Counted from the first letter of the stretch, positions 53,997 to 62,774 are shown. The stretch: DNA of 64,000 bases from Oleisolibacter albus (GCF_003336875.1 NZ_QGNJ01000005.1:124001-188000); one strand, 5' to 3'. Program-made: numbers and translations. Notes: a model not told the origin generated them from the sequence alone.

Positions 53997-54461
53997 ATGA
54001 GCGTCGAGGTCGGCTCCCCCGCCCCGGACTTCACCCTGCCCACCGATGGCGGCGGCAGCGTCACCCTGTCAGCCCTGACGGGCAAGACGGTGGTGCTGTA
54101 TTTCTATCCCAAGGACGACACCTCGGGCTGCACCAAGGAGGCCTGCGGTTTCGGTGAGGCACTGCCGGATTTCTCCGCCGTCGATGCCGTCATCATGGGC
54201 ATCTCCAAGGACAGCGTGGCCAGCCACGACAAGTTCAAGGCCAAGTACAACCTGCCCTTCACGCTCGCCTCCGACGCCGGGTCGGACGTGACCGAACGCT
54301 ATGGCGCCTGGGTCGAGAAGAGCATGTATGGCCGCAAATACATGGGCATCGACCGCTCCACCTTCCTGATCGGCAAGGACGGGCTGGTCAAGGCCGTGTG
54401 GCGCAAGGTCAAGGTCCCCGGCCATGTGGAGGACGTGCTGAAGGCGGCCAAGGGCGTGTGA
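53997..54461 (+). CDS. bcp: Thioredoxin-dependent peroxiredoxin (Bcp/PrxQ)
   Basis: A 154-residue peroxiredoxin. PKDDTSGCTKEACGF contains the peroxidatic Cys and a second Cys five residues later (C-x4-C, atypical 2-Cys Bcp type). It reduces peroxides with thioredoxin. GAGGA five bases before the ATG at 53997 fixes this start over the ATG 18 bases earlier. Single gene between glnE and a small lipoprotein gene. Confidence 0.94.
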   Translation: MSVEVGSPAPDFTLPTDGGGSVTLSALTGKTVVLYFYPKDDTSGCTKEACGFGEALPDFSAVDAVIMGISKDSVASHDKFKAKYNLPFTLASDAGSDVTERYGAWVEKSMYGRKYMGIDRSTFLIGKDGLVKAVWRKVKVPGHVEDVLKAAKGV

Positions 54462-54652
54462 GACCGGCGGCCGTTGATCCGTGACCGGTCAGCGGCCGCA
54501 TCCGCGGCCCTGACCCTCGCGCTGAGGAGACGCGGCCCGGCAGAGTCCGCTTCCCCGGCGCAAGAGTGTTTCCATCCGATCAGTCGGATCTCAACGGGCT
54601 ATCCTGGCGCCGATAACGGGCCGGTATCGGCCGGCAGGATGAGATCGGGGTC

Positions 54653-55036
54653 ATGCGGGCACGCATCGGAATGATAATGGCCGCCACGCTGCTGCTGGCG
54701 GGCTGCGCCGAGCTGGAGGCGCTGGAGCGGCAACAGGCGGAGCGGCAGCGGGCCGAGGATCAGGCCACCTGCGCCGGCTATGGCTTCCAGTTCGGCACGG
54801 ACAATTTCGCCCGCTGCATGATGCGGCTGGACCAGGACCGCGAGCGCCAAGCCTATATCGAGCGCCGCGACGCCGAGGAGCAGCGGCGGCGCGAGGAATG
54901 GAAGGCGGAAAACGCCTATCGCCGCAACGGCCAGTGCGACGATGCCCGCTACAACACCTCCAACGGCGGGCGTGCCGCGCCCGGAGCCGACGAATATGAC
55001 TGCAAGGTGCTGGGCCTGGGCGACGGGCGGAAATAG
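54653..55036 (+). CDS. Small lipoprotein, Arg/Glu-rich
   Basis: A 127-residue protein with lipobox LLLAGC (Cys about 18). A coiled-coil-like charged region (LEALERQQAERQRAEDQAT) is followed by a CxGYGFxxGTDNFARCM motif that recurs in small proteobacterial lipoproteins, and two further Cys pairs near the end. No function known. The 190 bases before it hold no gene. Confidence 0.75.
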   Translation: MRARIGMIMAATLLLAGCAELEALERQQAERQRAEDQATCAGYGFQFGTDNFARCMMRLDQDRERQAYIERRDAEEQRRREEWKAENAYRRNGQCDDARYNTSNGGRAAPGADEYDCKVLGLGDGRK

Positions 55037-55115
55037 GCGGGCCTGATCCCGGCCGGCCGATGGTCCAGGCGGCGGATGGCCCGCCCCCATCGGTTCCGAT
55101 CGGGGCAAAGGCGGC

Positions 55116-55745
55116 TCACAGCCGCCCGGCGATCTCCGCCGCCAGGGCTTCGATTTCCTCGGCGCCGCGGCTGCGGCGTTCGGTTTCCTGCAGCGACAAC
55201 CCCTCCATCACGGCGGCGGCGAAGCCGATGCGGTTGCCCAGATGGGCGCCGGCCACGGTCACGCCCAGCTCGGCCGCCTTGTCGGATACGGCGTCCACCA
55301 GCTTGCCGCGGGCGGGAACGCGGTTCAGCACCAGCAGCACCGGGCGCTTTTCCGACCGGGCCAAATCCAGGGTCGGGCGTGTGGCCCACAGATCCATGGG
55401 GCTGGGCTGAACCGGCACCACCACCAGATCGGCGGAGCGCACGGCGATCTTGGCCTCCGTCTCAGCATGGGGCGGGCTGTCGATGACCACCAGATCATGC
55501 TCACGCGCCAGCTGCTCCACCTCGCGCTGGGTGCGCCAGCCGGACAGGCGCAGATGGGTCAGGCCGGTATCCCCCAGGGCCTGCGCCCGCAGCTCGTGCC
55601 AGGCGGTGAAGCTGCCCTGCGGGTCGATATCGACGCTGGCCACGCGCTTTCCGGCCAGGCGCCAGGCCACGGCCAGATGGATGGCCAGCGTGGTCTTGCC
55701 GGCCCCGCCCTTCTGCTGCGCGATGGTGATGACCCGTCCCGCCAT
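55116..55745 (-). CDS. ParA-family ATPase (orphan)
   Basis: A 209-residue compact ParA-like ATPase: deviant Walker A QQKGGAGKTTLAIHLA (about 9-24), Walker A' DIDPQGSFTAWHELR, VIDSPPHAE (Walker B), and VVPVQPSPMDLWATRP. The length suits orphan positioning ATPases such as PpfA/ParC-like ones rather than chromosomal ParA. There is no parB, and the gene is divergent from a tRNA-modification gene. Target unknown. ATG 55745 has GGGAG at a long (11-base) spacing. Confidence 0.87.
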   Translation of the reverse strand: MAGRVITIAQQKGGAGKTTLAIHLAVAWRLAGKRVASVDIDPQGSFTAWHELRAQALGDTGLTHLRLSGWRTQREVEQLAREHDLVVIDSPPHAETEAKIAVRSADLVVVPVQPSPMDLWATRPTLDLARSEKRPVLLVLNRVPARGKLVDAVSDKAAELGVTVAGAHLGNRIGFAAAVMEGLSLQETERRSRGAEEIEALAAEIAGRL

Positions 55746-55808
55746 GACGCTGCACACTCCCTGGTTTCCGCCCGTGCGGAGTGTGCGCCAGCAGCGTGGA
55801 GGCGGCAA

Positions 55809-55826
55809 CTGTGCAGTGCAGCACAG
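55809..55826. repeat. Palindrome CTGTGC-N6-GCACAG between divergent genes
   Basis: Perfect 6-bp arms with a 6-base spacer (AGTGCA), 64 bases from the ParA-like start and 58 bases from the Sua5 start. Symmetry fits a dimeric regulator; the regulator is unknown. Confidence 0.4.
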
Positions 55827-55883
55827 CGGCCATGGCCGTTGCGGTTCCGGCCGGGCCGGGGCTAGAACGGCGGAACCGCTTGG

Positions 55884-56909
55884 ATGTCCGCCATGACCGA
55901 CGCCGAAAACACGCCCTTCCCGTCCCAGGCCCCGCCCACGCCGGCCCCCCAGGTGCTGCCGCCCTCCCCTGCCGCCTATGCCACGGCGCGGAGCGTGCTG
56001 GCCGATGGCGGACTGGTGGCCTTCCCGACGGAGACGGTGTACGGGCTGGGCGCCGATGCCGGCAATGACCGGGCCGTAGCCGATATCTTCGCCGCCAAGG
56101 GACGGCCCAGCTTCAATCCGCTGATCGTGCATGTGCTGGATCTGGCCCAGGCCGAGCCGCTGGTGCAGGTGGATGAGCGGGCGCGGCAACTGGCCGCCCT
56201 GTTCTGGCCCGGCCCGCTGACCCTGGTTCTGCCGCGCCGGGCCGCGGCACCGCTGTCGCTGCTGGTCAGCGCCGGCCTGGATAGCGTGGCCGTGCGGGCG
56301 CCGTCGCATCCGGTGGCACGGGCCATGCTGGCCGCGGCCGGCTGCCCCGTCGCCGCCCCCAGCGCCAATGTCTCCGGCCATGTCAGCCCGACGGCGCCGG
56401 TGCATGTGGCCGAGGAATTCCCCGAGGGTGGCGGCGGCCGGCTGCGCCTGATTCTGGCCGGCGGGCGCTGCCCGGTCGGCGTGGAGTCCACGGTGCTGGA
56501 CCTGACCGGTGAACGGCCGGTGCTGCTGCGGCCGGGGGCCGTCACCCGCGAGGAACTGGAACAGGTGCTGGGGCCGGTGGATCTGGCCGGGGCCGGCACC
56601 GGCATCAAGGGACCGGGCATGTTGAGCAGCCATTACGCCCCGCGCCTGCCGGTGCGCCTCAACGCCCTGGACCCGCGCCCGGACGAGGCCCTGCTGGCCT
56701 TCGGTCCCGACGCCTTCATCCGCGGCGGGCATGAGCGGCTGAACCTGTCGCCCAATGGCGATCTGCACGAGGCCGCCGCCAACCTGTTCGCCATGCTGCG
56801 CGCCCTGGACAAGCCCTGCTGCACCGGCATCGCCGTGATGCCCGTGCCCGAGGACGGGTTGGGTGCGGCCATCAATGACCGGCTGCGCCGGGCCGCGGCG
56901 CCGCGCTGA
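55884..56909 (+). CDS. tsaC: L-threonylcarbamoyladenylate synthase (Sua5 type)
   Basis: A 341-residue enzyme that makes threonylcarbamoyl-AMP from threonine, bicarbonate and ATP for the t6A modification of tRNA. YrdC domain: GLVAFPTETVYGLGADAG, KGRPSFNPLIVHV, and SANVSGHVSPT. After about residue 220 there is the Sua5 C-terminal domain (SSHYAPRLPVRLNALDPRPD). This two-domain length marks the Sua5 rather than the short TsaC form. Two nearby ATGs (55884, 55893) are equally possible starts. Confidence 0.93.
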   Translation: MSAMTDAENTPFPSQAPPTPAPQVLPPSPAAYATARSVLADGGLVAFPTETVYGLGADAGNDRAVADIFAAKGRPSFNPLIVHVLDLAQAEPLVQVDERARQLAALFWPGPLTLVLPRRAAAPLSLLVSAGLDSVAVRAPSHPVARAMLAAAGCPVAAPSANVSGHVSPTAPVHVAEEFPEGGGGRLRLILAGGRCPVGVESTVLDLTGERPVLLRPGAVTREELEQVLGPVDLAGAGTGIKGPGMLSSHYAPRLPVRLNALDPRPDEALLAFGPDAFIRGGHERLNLSPNGDLHEAAANLFAMLRALDKPCCTGIAVMPVPEDGLGAAINDRLRRAAAPR

Positions 56910-56948
56910 CGCCTCGTCTCCCGATGGACGGGGCGACGCAGGGACGGA

Positions 56949-57860
56949 TCAGGCCCCGACCATGCCGGCGAGATTGGGCGTGATCCGGGGATTGTTGGTG
57001 TTGTCGTTCTCGCTCTTCCGGCCGGCGCGCTGCGGATCGCTGCCGCTGCCCGAAGTCGGCGGGGCAAGGCTGTCCAGGACCATGACGGCGTAGGTGGAGA
57101 TGGGTTCGCGCCCCGAGGCGACCGAACGGCCGTATTGCCAGGGCTGGGAACCGGTATCGACGCCCTGCACCCGGCCGAAGATGCTGCTGTCGGCATAATG
57201 GGCATCGTCGCCGAACTTGGCAGCGAACCGGTCATAGACTTGCCCCACCGACCGCGGGCGGGACCCGTCATAGAAGACGTTGAGATTGGCACGGGCCGCG
57301 TCCGGCAACAGCGACGCCGCGGGCTGGTTGGGGTTCTTCTCCAGTGCCTTCAGGAACTTGGCCGCCCCGCCGGCCCCCAGGAAATGGGCCATGTACAGCT
57401 CGGTCTTGCCCACAGGCCGGCCCAGCTCGCCCTCCAGATAGTCCTTGTTCTCGTTGGCCAGTTCACCAGCCATGATAGCGGACAGGCGCGGGTCCTTGCG
57501 CAGATTGAGGATTTCCTTGCGAGTGGCGGCGTCCTTGGCCTGGATGCGCCCGTTCTCCCCGGTTTCCAGCGCGTCGGCATAGACGCCCAGACCATGCTTG
57601 CTCCCGTACTGCTTGACCATCTTCAGCCATGTGCCCTCGGTGAACTGGAACAGCCCGGTGGCACTGCTGGTCTTGGCCTGGACATCGGTGCGGTAGCCGC
57701 TTTCCACGGAAGCTTTTTCCATGAGGTAGGAAAAATCGACCCCCGTGCTGGCACTGGCCTGGCGGACGGCATTCATCACATGGGCAGGGGCTGCCTGGCG
57801 GGATGCCTGGGGATCGGCCAATCGGGGTGTGGTCAGGGCGCTGGTCACGATATGCCTCAT
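56949..57860 (-). CDS. Lytic transglycosylase-like protein, probably flagellar
   Basis: A 303-residue protein with an SLT-type domain in its first half (MEKASVESGYRTDVQAKTSS, then ATGLFQFTEGTWLKMV; the Glu in ASVESGYR is the likely catalytic acid). Lytic transglycosylases open peptidoglycan so that envelope structures such as the flagellar rod can pass. Start MRHIVTSALTTP at 57860 is chosen because a sigma-54 promoter at 57884 would put the transcript start at about 57873, leaving the longer in-frame starts upstream of it untranscribed. No clear signal peptide is visible, so export may use the flagellar system (inference). The C-terminal 120 residues are of unknown type. Confidence 0.8.
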   Translation of the reverse strand: MRHIVTSALTTPRLADPQASRQAAPAHVMNAVRQASASTGVDFSYLMEKASVESGYRTDVQAKTSSATGLFQFTEGTWLKMVKQYGSKHGLGVYADALETGENGRIQAKDAATRKEILNLRKDPRLSAIMAGELANENKDYLEGELGRPVGKTELYMAHFLGAGGAAKFLKALEKNPNQPAASLLPDAARANLNVFYDGSRPRSVGQVYDRFAAKFGDDAHYADSSIFGRVQGVDTGSQPWQYGRSVASGREPISTYAVMVLDSLAPPTSGSGSDPQRAGRKSENDNTNNPRITPNLAGMVGA

Positions 57861-57883
57861 GAACCGGAATTTGCCCTGTAATA

Positions 57884-57899
57884 AGCAAAGCCTGTGCCA
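57884..57899 (-). promoter_or_regulatory. Sigma-54 (RpoN) promoter
   Basis: Minus-strand sequence TGGCAC-A-GGCT-TTGCT matches the consensus TGGCAC-N5-TTGC exactly, with GG and GC ten bases apart. Start expected about 57873, 13 bases before the ATG of the transglycosylase gene. FlbD, the RpoN activator encoded at 19464, is the likely partner. Confidence 0.8.
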
Positions 57900-58198
57900 A
57901 GCCACCAGCTTCATCGACGCAAGGCCGGCGACAGGGGCGGATTGTCGCCCCACCGGTCCCCCCGGGCGCAGGTCCCGGCAGAAAACCAGCAGATACGCTG
58001 GTCATGCGGCCTTTCCCGGCCATGAGCGCCAGAGTTGTATCGATCCGTCCCCCGTCACGGTGCTTGCCCCTGGCGGCGGGCGCCGCCATGTTACGCACTG
58101 ACGGGGCGCACCCCCTTGGTAATCGGCCGTTCCGGCCGCAGGGATGAGACCGGCCCGCCAGACCGGGCCCCATTGAGGTTGGGAGGACTGCTCAAGCC
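57900..58198. other. Intergenic region before the acyl-CoA dehydrogenase
   Basis: No gene seen. Beyond the sigma-54 promoter it holds several GC-rich inverted segments (for example CGGCGGGCGCCGCC near 58075). A GGGAGGA at 58180-58186 is the ribosome-binding sequence of the next gene. Confidence 0.5.
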
Positions 58199-59995
58199 AT
58201 GATTCCGTATTCCGCGCCGATCGACGATATGCGCTTCACCCTGACCCATGTGGTCGGCCTGCCCAAGCTGGCCGATCTGCCCGGGTTCGATGCGGTGACC
58301 CCCGATCTTGTGGATGCCGTGCTGGAGGAAGCCGGCAAGCTGGCCCGTGACGTGCTGGCCCCGCTGAACACCGTGGGCGACAAGGAAGGTGCGACGCTGG
58401 AGAATGGTGTCGTCCGCACCGCCAGCGGCTTCAAGGACGCCTATTGGAAATATGTCGAGGGCGGCTGGAACAGCGTTCCCTTCGATCCGGAGTGGGGCGG
58501 CCAGGGCCTGCCCTGGGCCCTGGCCCTGCCGATCCAGGAGATGTGGCAGTCGGCCAATATGAGCTTCAGCCTGTGCCCCATGCTGAATCAGGGCGCGGTG
58601 GAACTGCTGACCGCGCATGGCTCGGAGGAGCAGAAGAAGCTCTATCTGGAGAAGATGATCGCCGGCGAATGGGCCGGCACCATGAACCTGACGGAGCCGC
58701 AGGCCGGGTCGGATGTGGGCGCCGTGCGCACCAAGGCCGACCCCCAGGGCGACGGCACCTACCGCATCAGCGGCCAGAAGATCTTCATCACCTATGGTGA
58801 GCACGACTACACCGACAACATCATCCATCTGGTGCTGGCGCGCACGCCCACGGCGCCGGCCGGTGTCAAGGGCATCAGCCTGTTCGTGGTGCCGAAGTTC
58901 CTGGTCAATGCCGACGGTTCGCTGGGGGCGCGCAACGATGTGCGCTGCGCCGGGCTGGAGCACAAGCTGGGCATCCATGCCAGCCCCACCGCCGTCATGG
59001 CCTTCGGCGACAACGATGCCTGCATCGGCTACCTCGTGGGTGAGGAGAACCGCGGCATCGAGTACATGTTCACCATGATGAACAATGCCCGGCTGGGCGT
59101 GGGGCTGCAGGGCGTCTCCATCGCCGAGCGCGCCTATCAGCAGGCGCGCGACTATGCCAAGAGCCGGGTGCAGAGCCGGGCCCTGACCGGCAAGGACCCG
59201 AGCCCGGTGGCCATCATCCACCATCCCGACGTCCGGCGCATGCTACTGACCATGAAGAGCCAGATCGAGGCGGCCCGCGCGCTGTCCTATCTGACGGCTT
59301 TCGCCCTGGACAATGCCCACCACAACCCCGACGAGGCGGCACGCAAGCACCATGCCGCCCTGAACGACCTGCTGACCCCGATCACCAAGGCCTGGTGTAC
59401 CGATCTGGGCGTCGAACTGACCAGCCTGGGCGTGCAGATCCATGGCGGCATGGGCTTCGTCGAGGAGACCGGCGCCGCCCAGCATTACCGCGACGCCCGG
59501 ATCGCGCCGATCTACGAAGGCACCAACGGCATCCAGGCCAATGATCTGGTGTTCCGCAAGGTCATCCGTGATGGCGGGGCCGCGGCCTTCGCCCTGCTGG
59601 CGGAGATCAAGGAGGTGGCCGCCCAGGCCAAGGATGGTCCGGGTGATGATCTGGTGACCATCGGCAGCAATCTGGCCGAGGCCGCCCGTGCCACCGAGCA
59701 GGCCACCACCTGGCTGCTGGAGACCGGCAAGGCCGATCCGGCCGCGGCGGCGGCCGGTGCGGTGAATTATCTGCGCCTGTTCGGCATCACCATCGGCGGC
59801 TATCTGACCGCCAAGGGCATGCTTGCGGCGGCGGAGCAGCTGCGCCAGCCGGGTGCGGATGCCAAGTTCCTGGATGCCAAGATGATCACCGGCCGGTTCT
59901 ATGCCGACCAGATCCTGCCGACGGCGCAGGGGCTGCTGCAGCCCATCGTCGCCGGCCATCGCAGCGTCATGGCCCTGGCGGAAGAGCAGTTCTGA
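58199..59995 (+). CDS. Acyl-CoA dehydrogenase, large DmdC-like form
   Basis: A 598-residue FAD flavoprotein, longer than classical ACADs (about 390) and of the AcdA/DmdC type with a C-terminal extension. N-terminal: RFTLTHVVGLPKLADLPGFD. Core: WAGTMNLTEPQAGSDVGAVRT and KIFITYGEHDYTDNI; GMGFVEETGAAQHYRDARIA; the catalytic Glu is in YEGTNGIQANDL. Such enzymes oxidise medium-chain acyl-CoA or methylmercaptopropionyl-CoA. Strong terminator at 60003. A single gene, so the pathway is not given by context. Confidence 0.92.
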   Translation: MIPYSAPIDDMRFTLTHVVGLPKLADLPGFDAVTPDLVDAVLEEAGKLARDVLAPLNTVGDKEGATLENGVVRTASGFKDAYWKYVEGGWNSVPFDPEWGGQGLPWALALPIQEMWQSANMSFSLCPMLNQGAVELLTAHGSEEQKKLYLEKMIAGEWAGTMNLTEPQAGSDVGAVRTKADPQGDGTYRISGQKIFITYGEHDYTDNIIHLVLARTPTAPAGVKGISLFVVPKFLVNADGSLGARNDVRCAGLEHKLGIHASPTAVMAFGDNDACIGYLVGEENRGIEYMFTMMNNARLGVGLQGVSIAERAYQQARDYAKSRVQSRALTGKDPSPVAIIHHPDVRRMLLTMKSQIEAARALSYLTAFALDNAHHNPDEAARKHHAALNDLLTPITKAWCTDLGVELTSLGVQIHGGMGFVEETGAAQHYRDARIAPIYEGTNGIQANDLVFRKVIRDGGAAAFALLAEIKEVAAQAKDGPGDDLVTIGSNLAEAARATEQATTWLLETGKADPAAAAAGAVNYLRLFGITIGGYLTAKGMLAAAEQLRQPGADAKFLDAKMITGRFYADQILPTAQGLLQPIVAGHRSVMALAEEQF

Positions 59996-60002
59996 CCGGG
60001 CG

Positions 60003-60034
60003 GTGGGGCCGGGAAGCCGGCCCCACCTCTTTTT
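60003..60034 (+). terminator. Intrinsic terminator after the acyl-CoA dehydrogenase
   Basis: Perfect 10-bp stem GTGGGGCCGG / CCGGCCCCAC with the tetraloop GAAG, then CTCTTTTT. Confidence 0.92.
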
Positions 60035-60127
60035 GGCTGCATTAATACAGGAAATTTCCCGTAAGCATTGCAGACGGGAACGAACGTCGGCACAGTTGGG
60101 CTGTCGCTGTCGGCCGATGTTGCGCGC

Positions 60128-61855
60128 ATGCGCCGTCTTCTGCTGCCCCTGGTGAGTTGTCTGACCTCTCCGCAGCCCGCCGGGGCGGACGGGTTCGTGC
60201 CGCTGCCCGCCAGCCGACCGGAAGCCTTCCTGCCCGGCACGGGCACGGCCTGGCTGGCAACGGAACAGGACCGCTATGGCACCCTGACCGGTGCCGGACT
60301 GATCCCTCTGCAAAGCCTCGGCCTGACCGCCCGCCAGGGTCTGATCTCCGACAGTCTGGCCGATCTGGCCCTGCGCCTGCGGGCCGATGGGGAGGATGGC
60401 CCCGCTGTTCTGCTGGGATTGAACGGACTCGGCGGGGATGAGCGTGAACGCGCCGACACCATGCTGCTGGGCTGGCGCATCGGGCCGGTGCAACTGTCCG
60501 CCGGCACGTCATGGTCGGGGGCGGCGGCTCCGCTGCACGGACGACCTGCGCCGATCGGGCAGGCGCGCTGGACGCCCGCGGACGGGTCCCTGACCCTGGC
60601 GGTCCAGGCCGGGCGCTATGGGCTGGAGACCCGGCCCCGGATCGATGCGGGCTGGCGGCCCCTGCCCTGGCTTGAGATCGGCTCGGCATGGCAGTCCGAC
60701 CGCGGACTGGTCGCCACCATGGCCCTGCGGCTGCATCCGGAGGCACTGCCGGTGCGGCCACCGCCGCGGCCCGTCCTGACCCGAGGCAATGACGGCACCG
60801 TCTGGGCCGAGCTTTCGCGCAGCGAGTCCGCAGCCACCGATCTGGGGCTGGCGCTGCGGCAAGCCCAGCCGCAGGCCGACGGAACCATCGTCGTGGCCGG
60901 CCACACGTTGGGGCTTCCCGGCGTCGGCCTCCGCCTGCTGGATGCCGATGTGGCCCGGGCCCTCAAGCATGAAGGCAGCCCGGCGGAAATCGGCCGCCAT
61001 GCCCGCCTGTCCCAGGCGCCGCTCCCGCCCTCGACCGGGCGCCGGCTGGATTTCGACCTTTCCAGCCGGCTGGCCTTGGGGCCGGGATCGGATGGCAGCG
61101 GCTGGATCTACCGCTGGACGGCCGATGCCGGCGCACATCTCCGTCCCCTGCCCGGCCTGCAGCTGTCCGCCGCCCTGCGTGGAACACTGGACGACACGGC
61201 CTGGCTGCTGCAGCCGCCACAGCGGGAACAGCCCGTGCGCAGCGATCTGGATGCCTATGCCACCCATCCGGTCAGCCTGTCCCGCGCGCTGGTGCAGGGC
61301 TGGGGCCGGCCGCTGGCGGATATGGCGGTGCTGGTGGAAGCCGGACATCTGGAGGAGATGTATGGCGGAGCCGGCGGAGAGCTGGAATGGCGGCCCCTTA
61401 CCGCCCGCTGGGCCGTGGGGCTGGACGCCCATCATGTCTGGAAGCGCCGGCCGGGCAGTTGGCGTCTGGTCCGCGGCAGCGACAGGACCACCGGGGCACT
61501 GGCGCTGCGGTGGGACCTCGACCGTCGGTCACTGAGCCGGATCGAGCTTTCGGGCGGGCGCTTCCTGGGCGGCGACTGGGGCGGCGAACTGCGCCTGGAC
61601 CGGCACTTCACCGGTGGGCTGCGGCTTGCGGCCGGGCTGACGGCGACGGCCGAGGGGCCTGCAGCCCGGCTGACCGTCACCCTGCCCCTGGGCAGTCTGG
61701 CCGGGTTGGCCGACAGCTGGGCCGAATTGCGGGTCGAGCCGCTGGCCCGCGACCGGGGCCAGAGGCTCGACCGTCCGTTGTCCCTGCCGGATCTCACGAC
61801 ACCGGCCGGCTATGGCCGCATCGCCGGCAGCTGGAACCGGCTGCTGGGGCCATAA
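60128..61855 (+). CDS. YjbH/GfcD-like outer-membrane beta-barrel protein
   Basis: A 575-residue exported protein with an N-terminal signal (MRRLLLPLVSCLTSPQPAGA). The body is built of repeated amphipathic beta segments (LTARQGLISDSLADLALRLR, ETRPRIDAGWRPLPWLEIGS, VLVEAGHLEEMYGGAGGELE, LSRIELSGGRFLGGDWGGEL), as in the YjbH family linked to exopolysaccharide export. No polysaccharide genes are adjacent here, so the role is by family only. The frame opens 20 codons upstream without support for that start. Confidence 0.8.
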   Translation: MRRLLLPLVSCLTSPQPAGADGFVPLPASRPEAFLPGTGTAWLATEQDRYGTLTGAGLIPLQSLGLTARQGLISDSLADLALRLRADGEDGPAVLLGLNGLGGDERERADTMLLGWRIGPVQLSAGTSWSGAAAPLHGRPAPIGQARWTPADGSLTLAVQAGRYGLETRPRIDAGWRPLPWLEIGSAWQSDRGLVATMALRLHPEALPVRPPPRPVLTRGNDGTVWAELSRSESAATDLGLALRQAQPQADGTIVVAGHTLGLPGVGLRLLDADVARALKHEGSPAEIGRHARLSQAPLPPSTGRRLDFDLSSRLALGPGSDGSGWIYRWTADAGAHLRPLPGLQLSAALRGTLDDTAWLLQPPQREQPVRSDLDAYATHPVSLSRALVQGWGRPLADMAVLVEAGHLEEMYGGAGGELEWRPLTARWAVGLDAHHVWKRRPGSWRLVRGSDRTTGALALRWDLDRRSLSRIELSGGRFLGGDWGGELRLDRHFTGGLRLAAGLTATAEGPAARLTVTLPLGSLAGLADSWAELRVEPLARDRGQRLDRPLSLPDLTTPAGYGRIAGSWNRLLGP

Positions 61856-61874
61856 GGGGGCGTGCCGATGGTGT

Positions 61875-62342
61875 TCAGCGCCGGGCGATGATGGTGCCAC
61901 TCTGCGGATCGAGCACGACACTGACCCAGTCGCCATCCGCCGTCCTGGCTTCGGACACATAGGTCTCGCCCTCGCGCCGGAACTCCTTGACGTCACTGAA
62001 CCCGAGCTGGCTGAAGCGGTTCAGCAGCGCCGTCTGCGTCTGGGCCAGACGGCTGCGGCTGGACCCGGCGGTCGGCTTTTCCACCTCCACCAGCACCTCA
62101 GACCCCGCGCTGGCCGTCATGCTGTCGCTGCTGCCGGTCCCTGTTGCGCCGGGGGCTGCCGCCGTGCCCATGGTCGAGGCGGCCGGGTCCTGCGCGCCCA
62201 TGCTCTGGGTCGCCGGGCCGGCCCCGGGCATGGTCTGGCTGTCACCCCTGTCCTGACTGCCGCTCGGCGACTGTGCCAGGGCGCCCGCCGCCGCCGGCAG
62301 GGTCAGCATCAGCACGGTCGCCGTGATCTTCATCGGATGCAT
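61875..62342 (-). CDS. Small secreted protein with PepSY-like C-terminus
   Basis: A 155-residue protein. Signal peptide MHPMKITATVLMLTLPAAAG (cleavage after ALA), then a Ser/Thr/Gly/Ala/Met-rich low-complexity region of about 60 residues, then a folded C-terminal domain (LLNRFSQLGFSDVKEFRREG, DWVSVVLDPQSGTII) of the PepSY/DUF kind. AAAGGA eight bases before the ATG at 62342 fixes the start. An EcfG-type promoter lies 40 bases upstream, so it is probably part of the general stress regulon. Function unknown. Confidence 0.75.
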   Translation of the reverse strand: MHPMKITATVLMLTLPAAAGALAQSPSGSQDRGDSQTMPGAGPATQSMGAQDPAASTMGTAAAPGATGTGSSDSMTASAGSEVLVEVEKPTAGSSRSRLAQTQTALLNRFSQLGFSDVKEFRREGETYVSEARTADGDWVSVVLDPQSGTIIARR

Positions 62343-62381
62343 CGGTGTGGTCCTTTCGTGCGGGATCTTGGTCCCGTCTGG

Positions 62382-62406
62382 AACGGGCGAGCGCCGTTCG
62401 GGTTCC
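62382..62406 (-). promoter_or_regulatory. EcfG-type promoter, minus strand
   Basis: Minus-strand GGAAC (62406-62402), 16 bases, CGTT (62385-62382), an exact match to GGAAC-N16/17-CGTT. The transcript would start about 62375, about 33 bases before the secreted-protein start codon at 62342. Confidence 0.7.
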
Positions 62407-62555
62407 CCGCCCCGCCGAGGCAATGACGAAGGGCATAGGCCGATTTGCCGAGCCCCCTGTCCTTGGCGCCAGTAGACGGCTGGCAGACCCGCACAGTATG
62501 TCCGGCGGAGCAGACGCGGCGGCCGGCGGATCGGTCGCTGCCGGGAGGTAGCACC

Positions 62556-62774
62556 ATGACCGAACAGCCGATTGCGGAGTTGCGCGAACTGGCCGTGAAA
62601 ATCGCCACATCCTATACCCAGGCGAACCCGGTCTCGGTTGAAACCCTCTCCGCCGTCATCCAGTCGGCCTATCGCGGACTGCTGGCCTGCACCCGGCCGC
62701 CGGGGCCTGCCGCGGTGGAGAAGACACCGCGGGGACGCTCAACCGGCGCGGGACGGCGGCGGCGCACAGCCTGA
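62556..62774 (+). CDS. MucR/Ros-like N-terminal domain protein without zinc finger
   Basis: A 72-residue protein with GGGAGGT seven bases before the ATG at 62556. Residues 5-45 (ELRELAVKIATSYTQANPVS, VETLSAVIQSAYRGL) follow the pattern of the MucR N-terminal oligomerisation domain, but the Cys/His zinc finger that binds DNA is missing. The tail instead ends with TGAGRRRRTA, basic enough for nucleic acid contact. It could act as an inhibitor of full-length MucR by mixed oligomers (inference). Low certainty of the family link. Confidence 0.55.
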   Translation: MTEQPIAELRELAVKIATSYTQANPVSVETLSAVIQSAYRGLLACTRPPGPAAVEKTPRGRSTGAGRRRRTA

